Source: a virus
Reading direction: 5' to 3' (one strand)
IMG/VR virus record: IMGVR_UViG_3300005807_000006
Coordinates: 1-50,738 of that record
Length of the DNA: 50,738 nucleotides
Below, in pieces: positions 1-8,123 of this stretch. The translations under genes and the position numbers were made by a program. Below the pieces are notes generated by a model, which was not told the origin of the DNA, did not search any database, and worked only from the letters and a program-made list of their open reading frames with translations. Within the stretch, counting starts at the first letter, position 1. Every line of letters begins with the position of its first letter.

Positions 1-39
1 ATTTGTTCGTCACGGTACATATTTGAAGGAATGACCATG
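1..39 (-). other. Inverted chimeric segment copied from the portal gene
   Basis: Read on the opposite strand, these bases match 49244-49282 in the portal gene exactly. Bases 37-39 (ATG) belong both to this inverted copy and to the scaffold gene start, so the joint carries a 3-base microhomology. The true upstream neighbour of the scaffold start is seen at 50489 and before. Inverted junctions at microhomology are typical of amplification chimeras, so this is probably not native sequence. Confidence 0.85.
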
Positions 40-285
40 AATAATTTTTTAACAAGAAAATATTTAGAAGAAGCCCCTAATGATGGAGGCACTGGAGATG
101 GAGGCACTCCCCCACCAGACATAAAGCAGGAAGGCGGCACACCAGCCGAGCCTAAAAACTTTCATGAGACAATGCCTGAGGATTGGAGAGATCAAATAGT
201 TGAGTCTTTAGGAATAGAAGATCAAGGGACTAAAGACAAACGACTAGCCCAATTAGGCAGGTTTTCTGACTTTAACAGCATGAGT
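37..285 (+). repeat. Terminal direct repeat, left copy (249 bp)
   Basis: Identical to 50490-50738 at the other end of the window. It covers the first 83 codons of the scaffold gene, so it is the overlap of a circular assembly (circular permutation or end overlap) and not two genes. The sequence alone cannot separate a physical terminal repeat from an assembly overlap. Confidence 0.9.
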
Positions 286-966
286 AAGTCATTTTTTGAA
301 GCTCAAGACAAGATAAGGTCTGGTCAGATCGAGACTGGACTGCCGGAAAATGCTACTGATGAGCAGTTAAATGATTATCGTGAAGCTAACGGAATACCAG
401 AAAGTCCAGAAGGTTACGAGCTATCACTGGACGAAGGTCTTGTGCTTGGTGAATCGGACAGTCGGATAATGAGTGAGGTGTATAAAGTCGCACATGATAA
501 CAACATTTCTGGTGACACAATAAATCAACTTACAAACGCAATGATGAGTGCACGCCAGACAGAAGAAGAAGCTACTATTGCTCAAGACGGCGTGGATATG
601 CAAACATCTAATCGGATCACTAAAGAATTATGGGGGGCTGATTATCAAACAAACGTCAACATGGTAAAAGGATTGGTAAGTAGACTACCCGACAGCGTCA
701 GAGATAATTTTGAAAATGCTAGGTTGTCGAATGGACAGGCGTTGTTCAACTCACCTGAAATACTATCTTTTTTGTCCGACATGGCGAGAAAAACAAATCC
801 AGCGGGAACGGTTGTAGGTAATAACGCCAATCCAACTCAAGCAATAAATGACGAAATAAAGACACTCGAATCTAAAATGGGTGATGACAACTGGTTTAAA
901 GACACACAATCACAAGAGCGGCTTAGAAGTCTTTATGATGCTCAAGAGCAAATGAAATCCAATTAG
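37..966 (+). CDS. Capsid scaffolding protein
   Basis: About 309 residues. The protein is acidic and helical, with a Gly/Pro-rich disordered N-terminus (repeats of GDGGT), then a segment ending PESPEGYEL, a pattern common in podophage head scaffolds. Scaffolds chaperone procapsid assembly and leave before DNA packaging. The position between portal/Bbp19-like genes (across the circular join) and the major capsid gene supports the call. The start is the ATG at 37. An ATG at 31 in the same frame lies in the inverted chimeric segment and is artefactual. In the native copy (50490) there is no strong ribosome site and the start overlaps the upstream stop. Function is inferred from composition and synteny. 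Confidence 0.8.
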   Translation: MNNFLTRKYLEEAPNDGGTGDGGTPPPDIKQEGGTPAEPKNFHETMPEDWRDQIVESLGIEDQGTKDKRLAQLGRFSDFNSMSKSFFEAQDKIRSGQIETGLPENATDEQLNDYREANGIPESPEGYELSLDEGLVLGESDSRIMSEVYKVAHDNNISGDTINQLTNAMMSARQTEEEATIAQDGVDMQTSNRITKELWGADYQTNVNMVKGLVSRLPDSVRDNFENARLSNGQALFNSPEILSFLSDMARKTNPAGTVVGNNANPTQAINDEIKTLESKMGDDNWFKDTQSQERLRSLYDAQEQMKSN

Positions 967-974
967 AGGTTGAT

Positions 975-1121
975 ATGAAGAATACTATCCGCACAAGCAA
1001 TACAGAAGGAAGATCTACCAAAAGAACCAACACTCGCAAGGTGGCGTACAGCAATCCCAAAAGAAAAAGAATGCCTAAGCAGAAAATTCCAACCATTATG
1101 AATTCTAAAGATTACACTTGA
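975..1121 (+). CDS. Small basic protein between scaffold and capsid
   Basis: A 48-residue frame beginning MKNTIRTSNTEG, very rich in Lys, Arg, Thr and Asn, with a PKRKRMPKQK stretch. AGAGG lies just upstream and the gene starts 9 bases after the scaffold stop, so it would be translated in the same operon. No family is recognised. A nucleic-acid-binding or minor head role is possible but is a guess from charge. The capsid promoter begins 2 bases after its stop. Confidence 0.5.
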   Translation: MKNTIRTSNTEGRSTKRTNTRKVAYSNPKRKRMPKQKIPTIMNSKDYT

Positions 1122-1122
1122 T

Positions 1123-1151
1123 TTGACCGTAGGTTGTTTTTGTTTTAAAAT
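1123..1151 (+). promoter_or_regulatory. Sigma70-type promoter for the capsid gene
   Basis: TTGACC at 1123-1128, a 17-base spacer, then TAAAAT at 1146-1151. It lies in the 163-base gap between the small basic gene and the capsid gene, so it would give the capsid extra transcription with an untranslated leader of roughly 125 bases. Confidence 0.6.
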
Positions 1152-1284
1152 AGAGACAACCGACAAAGACCCCATCTAAAGCCAAGCGACCCCTATAAAT
1201 AGGTCAACTCGCAGAGGTAAATGAACGGCTAACTCCAAACCGGTAATGTTATTTTAAATAAACTTACTTTTTTTGGAGGATCAC

Positions 1285-2115
1285 ATGGCTGATTCAGCAT
1301 TTCAAAGACAGTACCGTCAAGAATTTATTAAGGGCTTCGAAAAGCGCCAATCGCTTGTTCGTCATACAGTTGTTACCGAAACAGAAATAAAAGGTAACGA
1401 GGCTGTATTCCTGGTAGCAGATTCTGGAGGTGCAACCGCAGTAACTCGTGGTATAAATGGGGATATCCCAACTAGACCAGATAACTTAAACCAATTCACG
1501 GCAACTCTTAAAGAGTGGCATGACGTTCCTGAGAGAACAAACTTCAATATTTTCGCATCACAGGGCGAAGGTCGAAAGATAATGCAGCAAACTTGTATGT
1601 CAGTTATCAATCGAAAGATCGACAAAGACATACATGAGGCATTAGATCAATCCACTCTTACTTGGGGTGCAGCTGCAGTTGCAACATTAACCTTAGTTAC
1701 TACTGCAAAAACCAAGTTAGGAAACGCATTCGCATTAAAAGACGCACCAGTTTATGCTTTGATCACGCCAGCTTATCATGGGTATTTGATGGGTTTAAAC
1801 CAATTCACATCGGCTGATCATATTTCATCTAAACCGTTTGAAGGCGTTGATAAATCTTATGCGTTCAACTGGTACGGCGTTAACTGGATCGTTGATGCGG
1901 ACTTGCCTGGTGTTGGTACTACCGATGCAACGTGTTTTATGTACAGCCAAAACGCAATCGGACATGCTTGCGATACGCAAAAAATGCAAACATACGTTGG
2001 CTATGACGATAAGAATGACAAGTCATGGGCGCGGTGTTCTACTTATATGGGATCTAAATTACTCCAGAACAGTGGTATAATTAAGATGCGTCATGACGAT
2101 TCAGCATTAAGCTAA
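1285..2115 (+). CDS. Major capsid protein
   Basis: 276 residues. The start is the ATG at 1285, preceded by GGAGGA at 1275-1280; an upstream in-frame TTG lies on the ribosome site itself and is not the start. The N-terminus (MADSAFQRQYRQEF) and the central RKIMQQTC...DKDIHEALDQ segment resemble podophage coat proteins that follow a scaffold gene. An HK97-type fold is expected but cannot be shown here. It forms the icosahedral shell with the scaffold (upstream) and probably the decoration protein (downstream). It has its own promoter at 1123. Confidence 0.8.
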   Translation: MADSAFQRQYRQEFIKGFEKRQSLVRHTVVTETEIKGNEAVFLVADSGGATAVTRGINGDIPTRPDNLNQFTATLKEWHDVPERTNFNIFASQGEGRKIMQQTCMSVINRKIDKDIHEALDQSTLTWGAAAVATLTLVTTAKTKLGNAFALKDAPVYALITPAYHGYLMGLNQFTSADHISSKPFEGVDKSYAFNWYGVNWIVDADLPGVGTTDATCFMYSQNAIGHACDTQKMQTYVGYDDKNDKSWARCSTYMGSKLLQNSGIIKMRHDDSALS

Positions 2116-2127
2116 GGAGGATATAAC

Positions 2128-3042
2128 ATGGCTTATTCAACAGACAATCCACCTGCATTAGCTAGCCAGCGCGTTGGCGCAAGCGGCGGTGCAGTTTGGA
2201 TCTATAAAGACGGTGATGCTTTAGCAACGGTAAACGGTATAAATTACGTTTCTGATGCGGCTGATCTAGGAATGAAAGCGGGTGACAGAGTCATCCACAT
2301 TGATGAAACAAACGGTGTAACTAGTGATATGGCAGTTGTTGCAGGGGCTACTATTGGAACAGCTTCTGGGGCTTTATGTAGTGCCATTGAACCGGTTGGC
2401 GAAACCTCTGTCGCACTCCAAAGTGCAGGGACAGGCACTTTTCTTATTGGAGACATTGTTAATTTCGGTAACGGTGACACCACCGAGTATCGTATTACCA
2501 CTGGTGATGCAGATATTTCAGGCGGCGGTACTTTGGTTATTACTCCAGCTTTAGTGGTGGCAACTGCGGTAGGAACTACCATATCAATCAAATCTGACGT
2601 TTTAAATATGTCGGAAGGGGTTGTCGGCAGCAAGCTTATTTCGGGCGAAGGTGCAACTAAAACATTAACTAAAGCTGAAGCAGGTGCTAACATTCTATTT
2701 GATAGAGCAGCTGGAATTGTTTATACATTGCCAGCACCAGTTGTTGGGTTGAAGTTTAAATTTGTTGTATCTGTTTCAGTTACCTCAAATGCTTACACGG
2801 TCAACACTGACGCAGCAACGACTTTTATTGTTGGCAACATCCAACAAATAATTGCTGCAAATGCGGTTACCGAAGGACAGGTAGCTAATGGTACAACACA
2901 CACTGGCATCGCTAGTAACGGCACGACCACTGGAGGCTTGCTTGGTAGTGAGTTTGAGCTTGAGTGTATTAGTTCTACATTATGGGTGATAAAAGGAAAT
3001 CTTGTAAGTTCTGGCACTCTAGTAACACCATTCACAACCTAA
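2128..3042 (+). CDS. Head decoration or secondary structural protein
   Basis: 304 residues with a strong AAGGAGG site upstream, 12 bases after the capsid stop. It is rich in Gly, Ala, Thr and Val with almost no charge clusters, predicting mostly beta structure, as expected of a capsid-surface protein. The N-terminus (DNPPALASQRVGASGGAVWIYKDGD) and the C-terminal beta-rich half (GLKFKFVVSVSVTSNAYTVN) could be separate domains. A double terminator follows directly, so capsid and this gene form one high-expression unit. The call rests on composition and position. Confidence 0.6.
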   Translation: MAYSTDNPPALASQRVGASGGAVWIYKDGDALATVNGINYVSDAADLGMKAGDRVIHIDETNGVTSDMAVVAGATIGTASGALCSAIEPVGETSVALQSAGTGTFLIGDIVNFGNGDTTEYRITTGDADISGGGTLVITPALVVATAVGTTISIKSDVLNMSEGVVGSKLISGEGATKTLTKAEAGANILFDRAAGIVYTLPAPVVGLKFKFVVSVSVTSNAYTVNTDAATTFIVGNIQQIIAANAVTEGQVANGTTHTGIASNGTTTGGLLGSEFELECISSTLWVIKGNLVSSGTLVTPFTT

Positions 3043-3058
3043 CCGAGATTTTCGGTCT

Positions 3059-3120
3059 GCGCCTAGTGCTTTTGTTGCTAGGCGCTTTTTACCTTGGCTA
3101 ACTGGATGTTAGCCCTTTTT
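3059..3120 (+). terminator. Tandem rho-independent terminators
   Basis: The first hairpin pairs GCGCCTAG (3059-3066) with CTAGGCGC (3078-3085) and ends in five T. The second pairs GGCTAAC (3096-3102) with GTTAGCC (3108-3114) and ends in CTTTTT. Two stacked terminators after the capsid and decoration genes would set their high output apart from the tail genes. Confidence 0.85.
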
Positions 3121-3132
3121 GGAGATATACTG

Positions 3133-3567
3133 ATGAACAAAATACAAGCAGTTAAACCTGCGGACTTTCAGACAGCCGAGCATAGATACAATCGATTTGA
3201 TTGTTTTGTTTCTCCAGATTTGAAAAATAAAGATCTAGAAAACCCTGATCTATGGACTAATGTTGCATCAAGGCTTAAGCAGTTCGATGAAGTAAGAGTT
3301 ATTGCAGAAGACCATAGCTTTGTTGCTTATTTGATTGTTTTATTTAGCCAAGGAACAGACGCGAGACTAAAGTTGATTAATGGTGCAGAACTAGAAAACC
3401 TTGATAATATTGATATGCCTAAAGGTAAATATGATATCAAGCTTTGCGGCCCAAAAAAATTCGTTATATTTAATGTAGAAACTGGCGAGAACGTGAAGGA
3501 AGGTATAGCAACCAAACTTCAGGCATACAAGGAGCTAGAAGACTACATAACAGCACTGAGATTGTAG
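3133..3567 (+). CDS. Uncharacterised virion-block protein
   Basis: 144 residues from the ATG at 3133, with GGAG about 9 bases upstream. A TTG at 3094 in the same frame lies inside the terminator and is unlikely. Mixed alpha/beta composition with no transmembrane segment. It sits between head and tail-tube genes, where podophages often carry a head-completion or minor structural protein. No motif is recognised, so the function is open. Confidence 0.6.
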   Translation: MNKIQAVKPADFQTAEHRYNRFDCFVSPDLKNKDLENPDLWTNVASRLKQFDEVRVIAEDHSFVAYLIVLFSQGTDARLKLINGAELENLDNIDMPKGKYDIKLCGPKKFVIFNVETGENVKEGIATKLQAYKELEDYITALRL

Positions 3568-3574
3568 GTGATTT

Positions 3575-4753
3575 ATGGCTTTAACTAAGCTATCTATTTA
3601 TAATGATGCTTTATTGCTTATTGGCGAAAGAAAGCTATCAAGTGAAACTGAGGCTAGAGAATCTAGGCGGCTATTGGATAGTGCTTTTGATTTAGGTGCT
3701 GTCGATTATTGTTTAGAAATAGTCAAGCCGGTCTTCTCAAGAGCAACAATAAAACTTACATCATCCGTCGCAAGTTCAAATCATGATCTTGACAATGTAT
3801 TCACCCTACCTAGTGATTGGATTAGTACAATCGATGTTTATAGCGACTCAAGACTAGATCAGCCTATATCAAGATACATAAACGAAAATAAAACGATTGC
3901 TTGTGAATATAGCACTATTTATCTTCGCTACGTATCGAACACAAAAGGCACTGTTTATAGTGATTGGTCTCCAGCCTTTACTCGAACTGTCACCGCCTAT
4001 CTTGCAAGAGAAATATCGTTAAGGTTAGCTCCTGACGAATTAGAAAACCTTGAGGCTACTTTCACCAATAGAGTTGAGGCTGCTTTATCAATAGAGTCAG
4101 AAAAAGAGCCTCAACAAAGGTCTAAACCATCTACAACAACATTATCAGAATCTTGGCGGCGTGTTTATAATGATGCTTTGCTTATTCTTGGATTAAGTAA
4201 AATAGTTGCTAATACAGATGATTCTCATAGACGATCAGTTATTGATACCGCCATTGATGCTAACCTAGTCGAATTCATGCTAGAAGATATTGGATGGAAT
4301 TGGGCTATTACATCAACTAAGATATTACAAGATCAATCTCTTGAGCCTGACTGGGGTTATCGATATGTATTTAATAAGCCTCTTGATTTATTAAGACTAG
4401 ATGGAGTTTTTGCTGATGAATACTTTCAAAGACCATTAAAGCTCTACCTTGATGAAGGGGGTAATTTTTTCTCTGATGTAGATGAGATCTACTTGAAATA
4501 CGTATCAACCACATTCACATCAAGCCCTGATGGGTGGGCTTCATCCTTCAGAAAACTTATAGCTGGTCGCCTAGCAAAAGAAACCTGCATGACTTTAGCG
4601 CCAGATAAATACAAAGAGGTAATGATGGAGTATGAAGATAGATACAGTTCAGCAAAATCTATTGATGCCATGCAATCACCGCCTAGAATCCTTGCTGAAG
4701 GTAGCTGGGTGCGTTCAAGGAATACAGGTAGAGCGAATAGGCAGAGACCTTAA
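3575..4753 (+). CDS. Tail tubular protein A-like adaptor, duplicated domain
   Basis: 392 residues, about twice the usual length of a T7 gp11-type adaptor. It contains two copies of the domain: residues about 5-180 (KLSIYNDALLLIGERKL...LRYVS) and about 190-370 (RRVYNDALLILGLSK...LKYVS). Both end in a segment with LAREISLRLAPDE or LAKETCMTLAPDK. Such proteins form the ring joining portal to nozzle. It abuts the next gene (TAA then ATG with no gap). The duplication may give six subunits doing the work of twelve; that is inference. Confidence 0.75.
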   Translation: MALTKLSIYNDALLLIGERKLSSETEARESRRLLDSAFDLGAVDYCLEIVKPVFSRATIKLTSSVASSNHDLDNVFTLPSDWISTIDVYSDSRLDQPISRYINENKTIACEYSTIYLRYVSNTKGTVYSDWSPAFTRTVTAYLAREISLRLAPDELENLEATFTNRVEAALSIESEKEPQQRSKPSTTTLSESWRRVYNDALLILGLSKIVANTDDSHRRSVIDTAIDANLVEFMLEDIGWNWAITSTKILQDQSLEPDWGYRYVFNKPLDLLRLDGVFADEYFQRPLKLYLDEGGNFFSDVDEIYLKYVSTTFTSSPDGWASSFRKLIAGRLAKETCMTLAPDKYKEVMMEYEDRYSSAKSIDAMQSPPRILAEGSWVRSRNTGRANRQRP

Positions 4754-7381
4754 ATGATATCTTCTACTGTTTACAATAAATTCAACCGAGGAGAAGTTGA
4801 TCCGCTGGCACTTGCAAGAGATGACGTTGAAAAAATAAATAACTCTTGCGAGTTGATGGAAAATTTTATTCCATTGAGATTAGGGGCAATGGTCTACCGC
4901 CCTGGAACTGAAAGTATCGGAGAGGTGGCTGGAGAATCCTATTTTGCCGAATTTATAGCATCGACCTCTGATGTTGCACTTCTTGAGTTCTCAAATAATC
5001 TATTAAGAATATGGGTAGATGATACCTTGCTTTCAAGCACTGCTGTATCAACACAAGTCCCAGACAGCTCTTTTACAGGTGGGCCTTCTCCTTGGACGGA
5101 CGGATCTGGCGCTGGTTCTACTGCTACAATATCCGGAGGGTATGGGAATTTAACGGGTTCTGGTAATACAAGTGGGCAATTGTGGCAAACAATTTCATCA
5201 ACAGACACGGGCAGCGAACACACGGTAAATATAACGATAGAGCAAGCCCCCGTGCTTGTTAAAATAGGCACTTCAGGACAAAATAGTGATGAAATATTTT
5301 CTGGAACGCTATTCCCCGGGGTTCATTCTCTAGTATTTACACCAGCATCTAATGTTACTTTCACATTAAGCAACTCACTTAAGTATGTTGCCAAAGTTGC
5401 AGAAGTTGTCTATTCGACGACTCAAACGCAGACATTTACGACAAGTATCACAACCGCAAAGCTTGGATCATTGAGGTATGCTCAATCTGCCGACATAATT
5501 TATATTGTATATGAAGACGGTAAAACGATACAAATTGAGAGGCGTGGGGTAAAGTCATGGTCTTTAGTTGATTTTAGAGCTGATGATGGGCCATTTGGCA
5601 TAATTAATTTGTCAGACATAACTATGACAGTTGCGGCATTAAGTGGCGATACGACATTGACTGCATCTAGTGCATATTTTAAAGCAACACATATAGGAAA
5701 TTTGTTTAAGCTTGGCTCATCTGGACAAACCGTAACAGCCTCAGTGGTAGCAGAAGACACGGGAACTAATTCAGTGAGGATATTAGGTGTAGGTTCTGGG
5801 AGAATATTCAACATCACCATAACTGGTATTGCTGGGGGTACTGAGGTGACTTTGCAACGCTCTGCTGATGATGCCTCTTGGACTGATGTAGCGGTTTATA
5901 CGACTAATCGGTCTATATCTTATGACGATGGGCTAGACGACAATATTTTATATTACCGTCTATGGGTGCAAACGGGAGATTACGGTTCAGGAACAGCTGT
6001 ATTAACAATAGATTATGTGTTTGGGTCGATAGAAGGTATTGCTAGAGTTACCGGATATACATCTACAACAGTAGTTAATGTTCAAGTTTTAAGAGAATTC
6101 GGCTCTATTATTGCAACAAAAGATTGGTATCTCTCTCAGTGGTCATCTCTTTCCGGATACCCATCCGCAGTGGCTATTTATGAGGGTAGGCTGTGGCTTT
6201 CTGGCAAAAACAATTTGTGGGGTTCGGTCTCTGATGCTTATACGTCATTTGATGCTGAAATAGAGGGAGATTCAAAATCAATATTTAAAACAATCGGGTT
6301 TGGCCCCGTTGACAAAATAAACTGGTTGGTAGGGTCAAGTCGTTTGATAATGGGGCTTGCATCTTCCGAAATAGGCATAAGATCATCATCTTTCGGTGAG
6401 GTTTTAACGCAGAACAATATCAACTTAAAGGATGGTTCATCGCAAGGCTCTGACACAATAGCACCCATAAAAATAGACGAAAAGATCTACTACGTCCAAA
6501 GATCTGGCATTAAGATTATGGAATCAGAGTATTCAATTTCTTCTGATTCTCAAGGCGCAAGAGATCTAATGACACTTAATCAAGATATATGCCAAGCAGG
6601 AATAGCCAGAATGGCAGTATCCAGACAGCCAGAAACGAGGATTTATGTTGTTCTTAAGGATGGTTCTATGAGAGTGTATTTAATTGATCCTGCTGAAAAT
6701 GTTTTCGCGTGGAGTAGAGTAACAACTCCAATCGGTCTTTTTGAAGATGTGATAGTATTACCTAGTACTGGAGAAGATAGGGTTTATGTAGTTGTTAACA
6801 GATCGGGAACTAGGTATTTAGAAAAATTCGCCAAATTCTCAGAGTCGATAACAAAGCATACTGATGGATTTAATTCATACACATCACCCGGGACTACAAT
6901 AACGGGGCTTCCTCATGCTGACGGTGTGACAGTTAATGTGTGGGCGGACAATCAAGATAGGGGCGACTTTGAAGTGTCTAGCGGAGGAATTACTGTGGGT
7001 TCTTCATGGACTAATGTCGTAGTTGGATTGCCATATAATGCCGATTACACATCGAATAAGCTAGGTCAATATTCAGATTATAGTGTTTTGACAAAAAGAG
7101 TAAGAGTTATCGATTTAGGTATGATTATTAAAGACTTCTATCCGGGGTCTTTAAGTTACGGGTATGATTTGGACAACTTAGATCCTATGCCAGATATAGA
7201 AGATGGTACGACATTTAGCTCGACTGCTTTAATAGGTAGTTATGACCACACACCATTTGAATTTAATGGCTCGCATGATACCGATAGTAGAGTTTCATTG
7301 AGAGCGACTGGTCCATGTAAAATAATGGCAATAGTTTATGGGATCAAAGACTCCGTCCGTGCGCCCAATAAAAAGAAGTGA
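4754..7381 (+). CDS. Tail tubular protein B-like nozzle
   Basis: 875 residues. The N-terminus has the family hallmark FNRGEVDPLALARDDVEK...NFIPLRLGAMVYRPGT, seen in T7 gp12-like tail tubes. The remainder is long and beta-rich, as in the nozzle beta-propeller. It follows the adaptor with no gap and overlaps the next gene by 44 bases, indicating coupled translation. It would form the tail tip through which DNA and internal proteins leave. Confidence 0.8.
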   Translation: MISSTVYNKFNRGEVDPLALARDDVEKINNSCELMENFIPLRLGAMVYRPGTESIGEVAGESYFAEFIASTSDVALLEFSNNLLRIWVDDTLLSSTAVSTQVPDSSFTGGPSPWTDGSGAGSTATISGGYGNLTGSGNTSGQLWQTISSTDTGSEHTVNITIEQAPVLVKIGTSGQNSDEIFSGTLFPGVHSLVFTPASNVTFTLSNSLKYVAKVAEVVYSTTQTQTFTTSITTAKLGSLRYAQSADIIYIVYEDGKTIQIERRGVKSWSLVDFRADDGPFGIINLSDITMTVAALSGDTTLTASSAYFKATHIGNLFKLGSSGQTVTASVVAEDTGTNSVRILGVGSGRIFNITITGIAGGTEVTLQRSADDASWTDVAVYTTNRSISYDDGLDDNILYYRLWVQTGDYGSGTAVLTIDYVFGSIEGIARVTGYTSTTVVNVQVLREFGSIIATKDWYLSQWSSLSGYPSAVAIYEGRLWLSGKNNLWGSVSDAYTSFDAEIEGDSKSIFKTIGFGPVDKINWLVGSSRLIMGLASSEIGIRSSSFGEVLTQNNINLKDGSSQGSDTIAPIKIDEKIYYVQRSGIKIMESEYSISSDSQGARDLMTLNQDICQAGIARMAVSRQPETRIYVVLKDGSMRVYLIDPAENVFAWSRVTTPIGLFEDVIVLPSTGEDRVYVVVNRSGTRYLEKFAKFSESITKHTDGFNSYTSPGTTITGLPHADGVTVNVWADNQDRGDFEVSSGGITVGSSWTNVVVGLPYNADYTSNKLGQYSDYSVLTKRVRVIDLGMIIKDFYPGSLSYGYDLDNLDPMPDIEDGTTFSSTALIGSYDHTPFEFNGSHDTDSRVSLRATGPCKIMAIVYGIKDSVRAPNKKK

Positions 7382-7688
7382 CTTAGACTTGTTCGGTCAT
7401 CACGGGTTTTCTGTTAGAGGATTTGTGATAGAATTAAATAATGAAGTTGTTGCCGTTTATGGAGTGCTGCACACCTCGCCACTTCAAGCCTTTAGTGAAA
7501 TAAACGAAAAGCTAAAGGCTTACCCTAAAACAATTATGAGGGCAATATTATCTTTCAAGAATATTATGAAACATTACAATAAGCCTATTTATGCGATCCC
7601 TAGTGATAAGCAGGAAAATTCAATAAAAGTCCTAGAGAGAATAGGATTCACACTTGACGATGAGGGGTATTATGTATGGAAGGGTTGA
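7338..7688 (+). CDS. GNAT-like internal virion protein (gp13-like)
   Basis: 116 residues. The C-terminal ENSIKVLERIGFTLDDEGYYVW segment fits motif B of GNAT acetyltransferases, and the sheet-forming FVIELNNEVVAVYGVLH fits the core. Podophages encode such a small GNAT-fold protein between nozzle and internal core genes, often without known catalysis. The start lies within the nozzle gene's 3' end and the stop overlaps the next start by 13 bases. Acetyltransferase activity is not implied. Confidence 0.65.
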   Translation: MGSKTPSVRPIKRSDLDLFGHHGFSVRGFVIELNNEVVAVYGVLHTSPLQAFSEINEKLKAYPKTIMRAILSFKNIMKHYNKPIYAIPSDKQENSIKVLERIGFTLDDEGYYVWKG

Positions 7689-8122
7689 ACTGGAATGCCG
7701 GGGATGCCAAACTGGCTAACGATATTTCCACGCCTTTAATCACTGCCTTTGGGGCGAATGCTGCAAAAAGTTTTGAAGCTAGACAGCTTAAGAGGAATGC
7801 AACTGCTTCCTTAGCCAAAGGCACTAGAGAGGCGCAAGAAATACGTAGGCAAGGGAAAATTCAAGCCTCAAACGCTAGAGCAGCAATGAGCGGCATGGGC
7901 GGCATAACGACTGATGCAGGAGCTGTTAGAGAGCTTGGTGATATCAAGAAGGTAACAGACTACAACGCATTATCGGCTTTATTTGAATCCGAAACAGAAG
8001 CGGAAAACCTTAAGCTTAAAGCAAGAACATCAAAACTTGAAGGTCGTCAAGCTGGAATGGCGGGAGTTAGAAAGTCTCTAGCTACGGTGCTAAAGAATTC
8101 GGACAAAATATTCGGTAAATAA
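7676..8122 (+). CDS. Internal virion protein B-like (gp14-like)
   Basis: 148 residues, Ala-rich and helical. The central ARAAMSGMGGITTDAGAVRE stretch resembles the Gly/Ser turn of T7 gp14-type ejection proteins, which form the outer-membrane pore during DNA entry. It overlaps the preceding gene and is followed at once by the next internal protein, a typical order for this module. Confidence 0.65.
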   Translation: MEGLNWNAGDAKLANDISTPLITAFGANAAKSFEARQLKRNATASLAKGTREAQEIRRQGKIQASNARAAMSGMGGITTDAGAVRELGDIKKVTDYNALSALFESETEAENLKLKARTSKLEGRQAGMAGVRKSLATVLKNSDKIFGK

Positions 8123-8123
8123 T

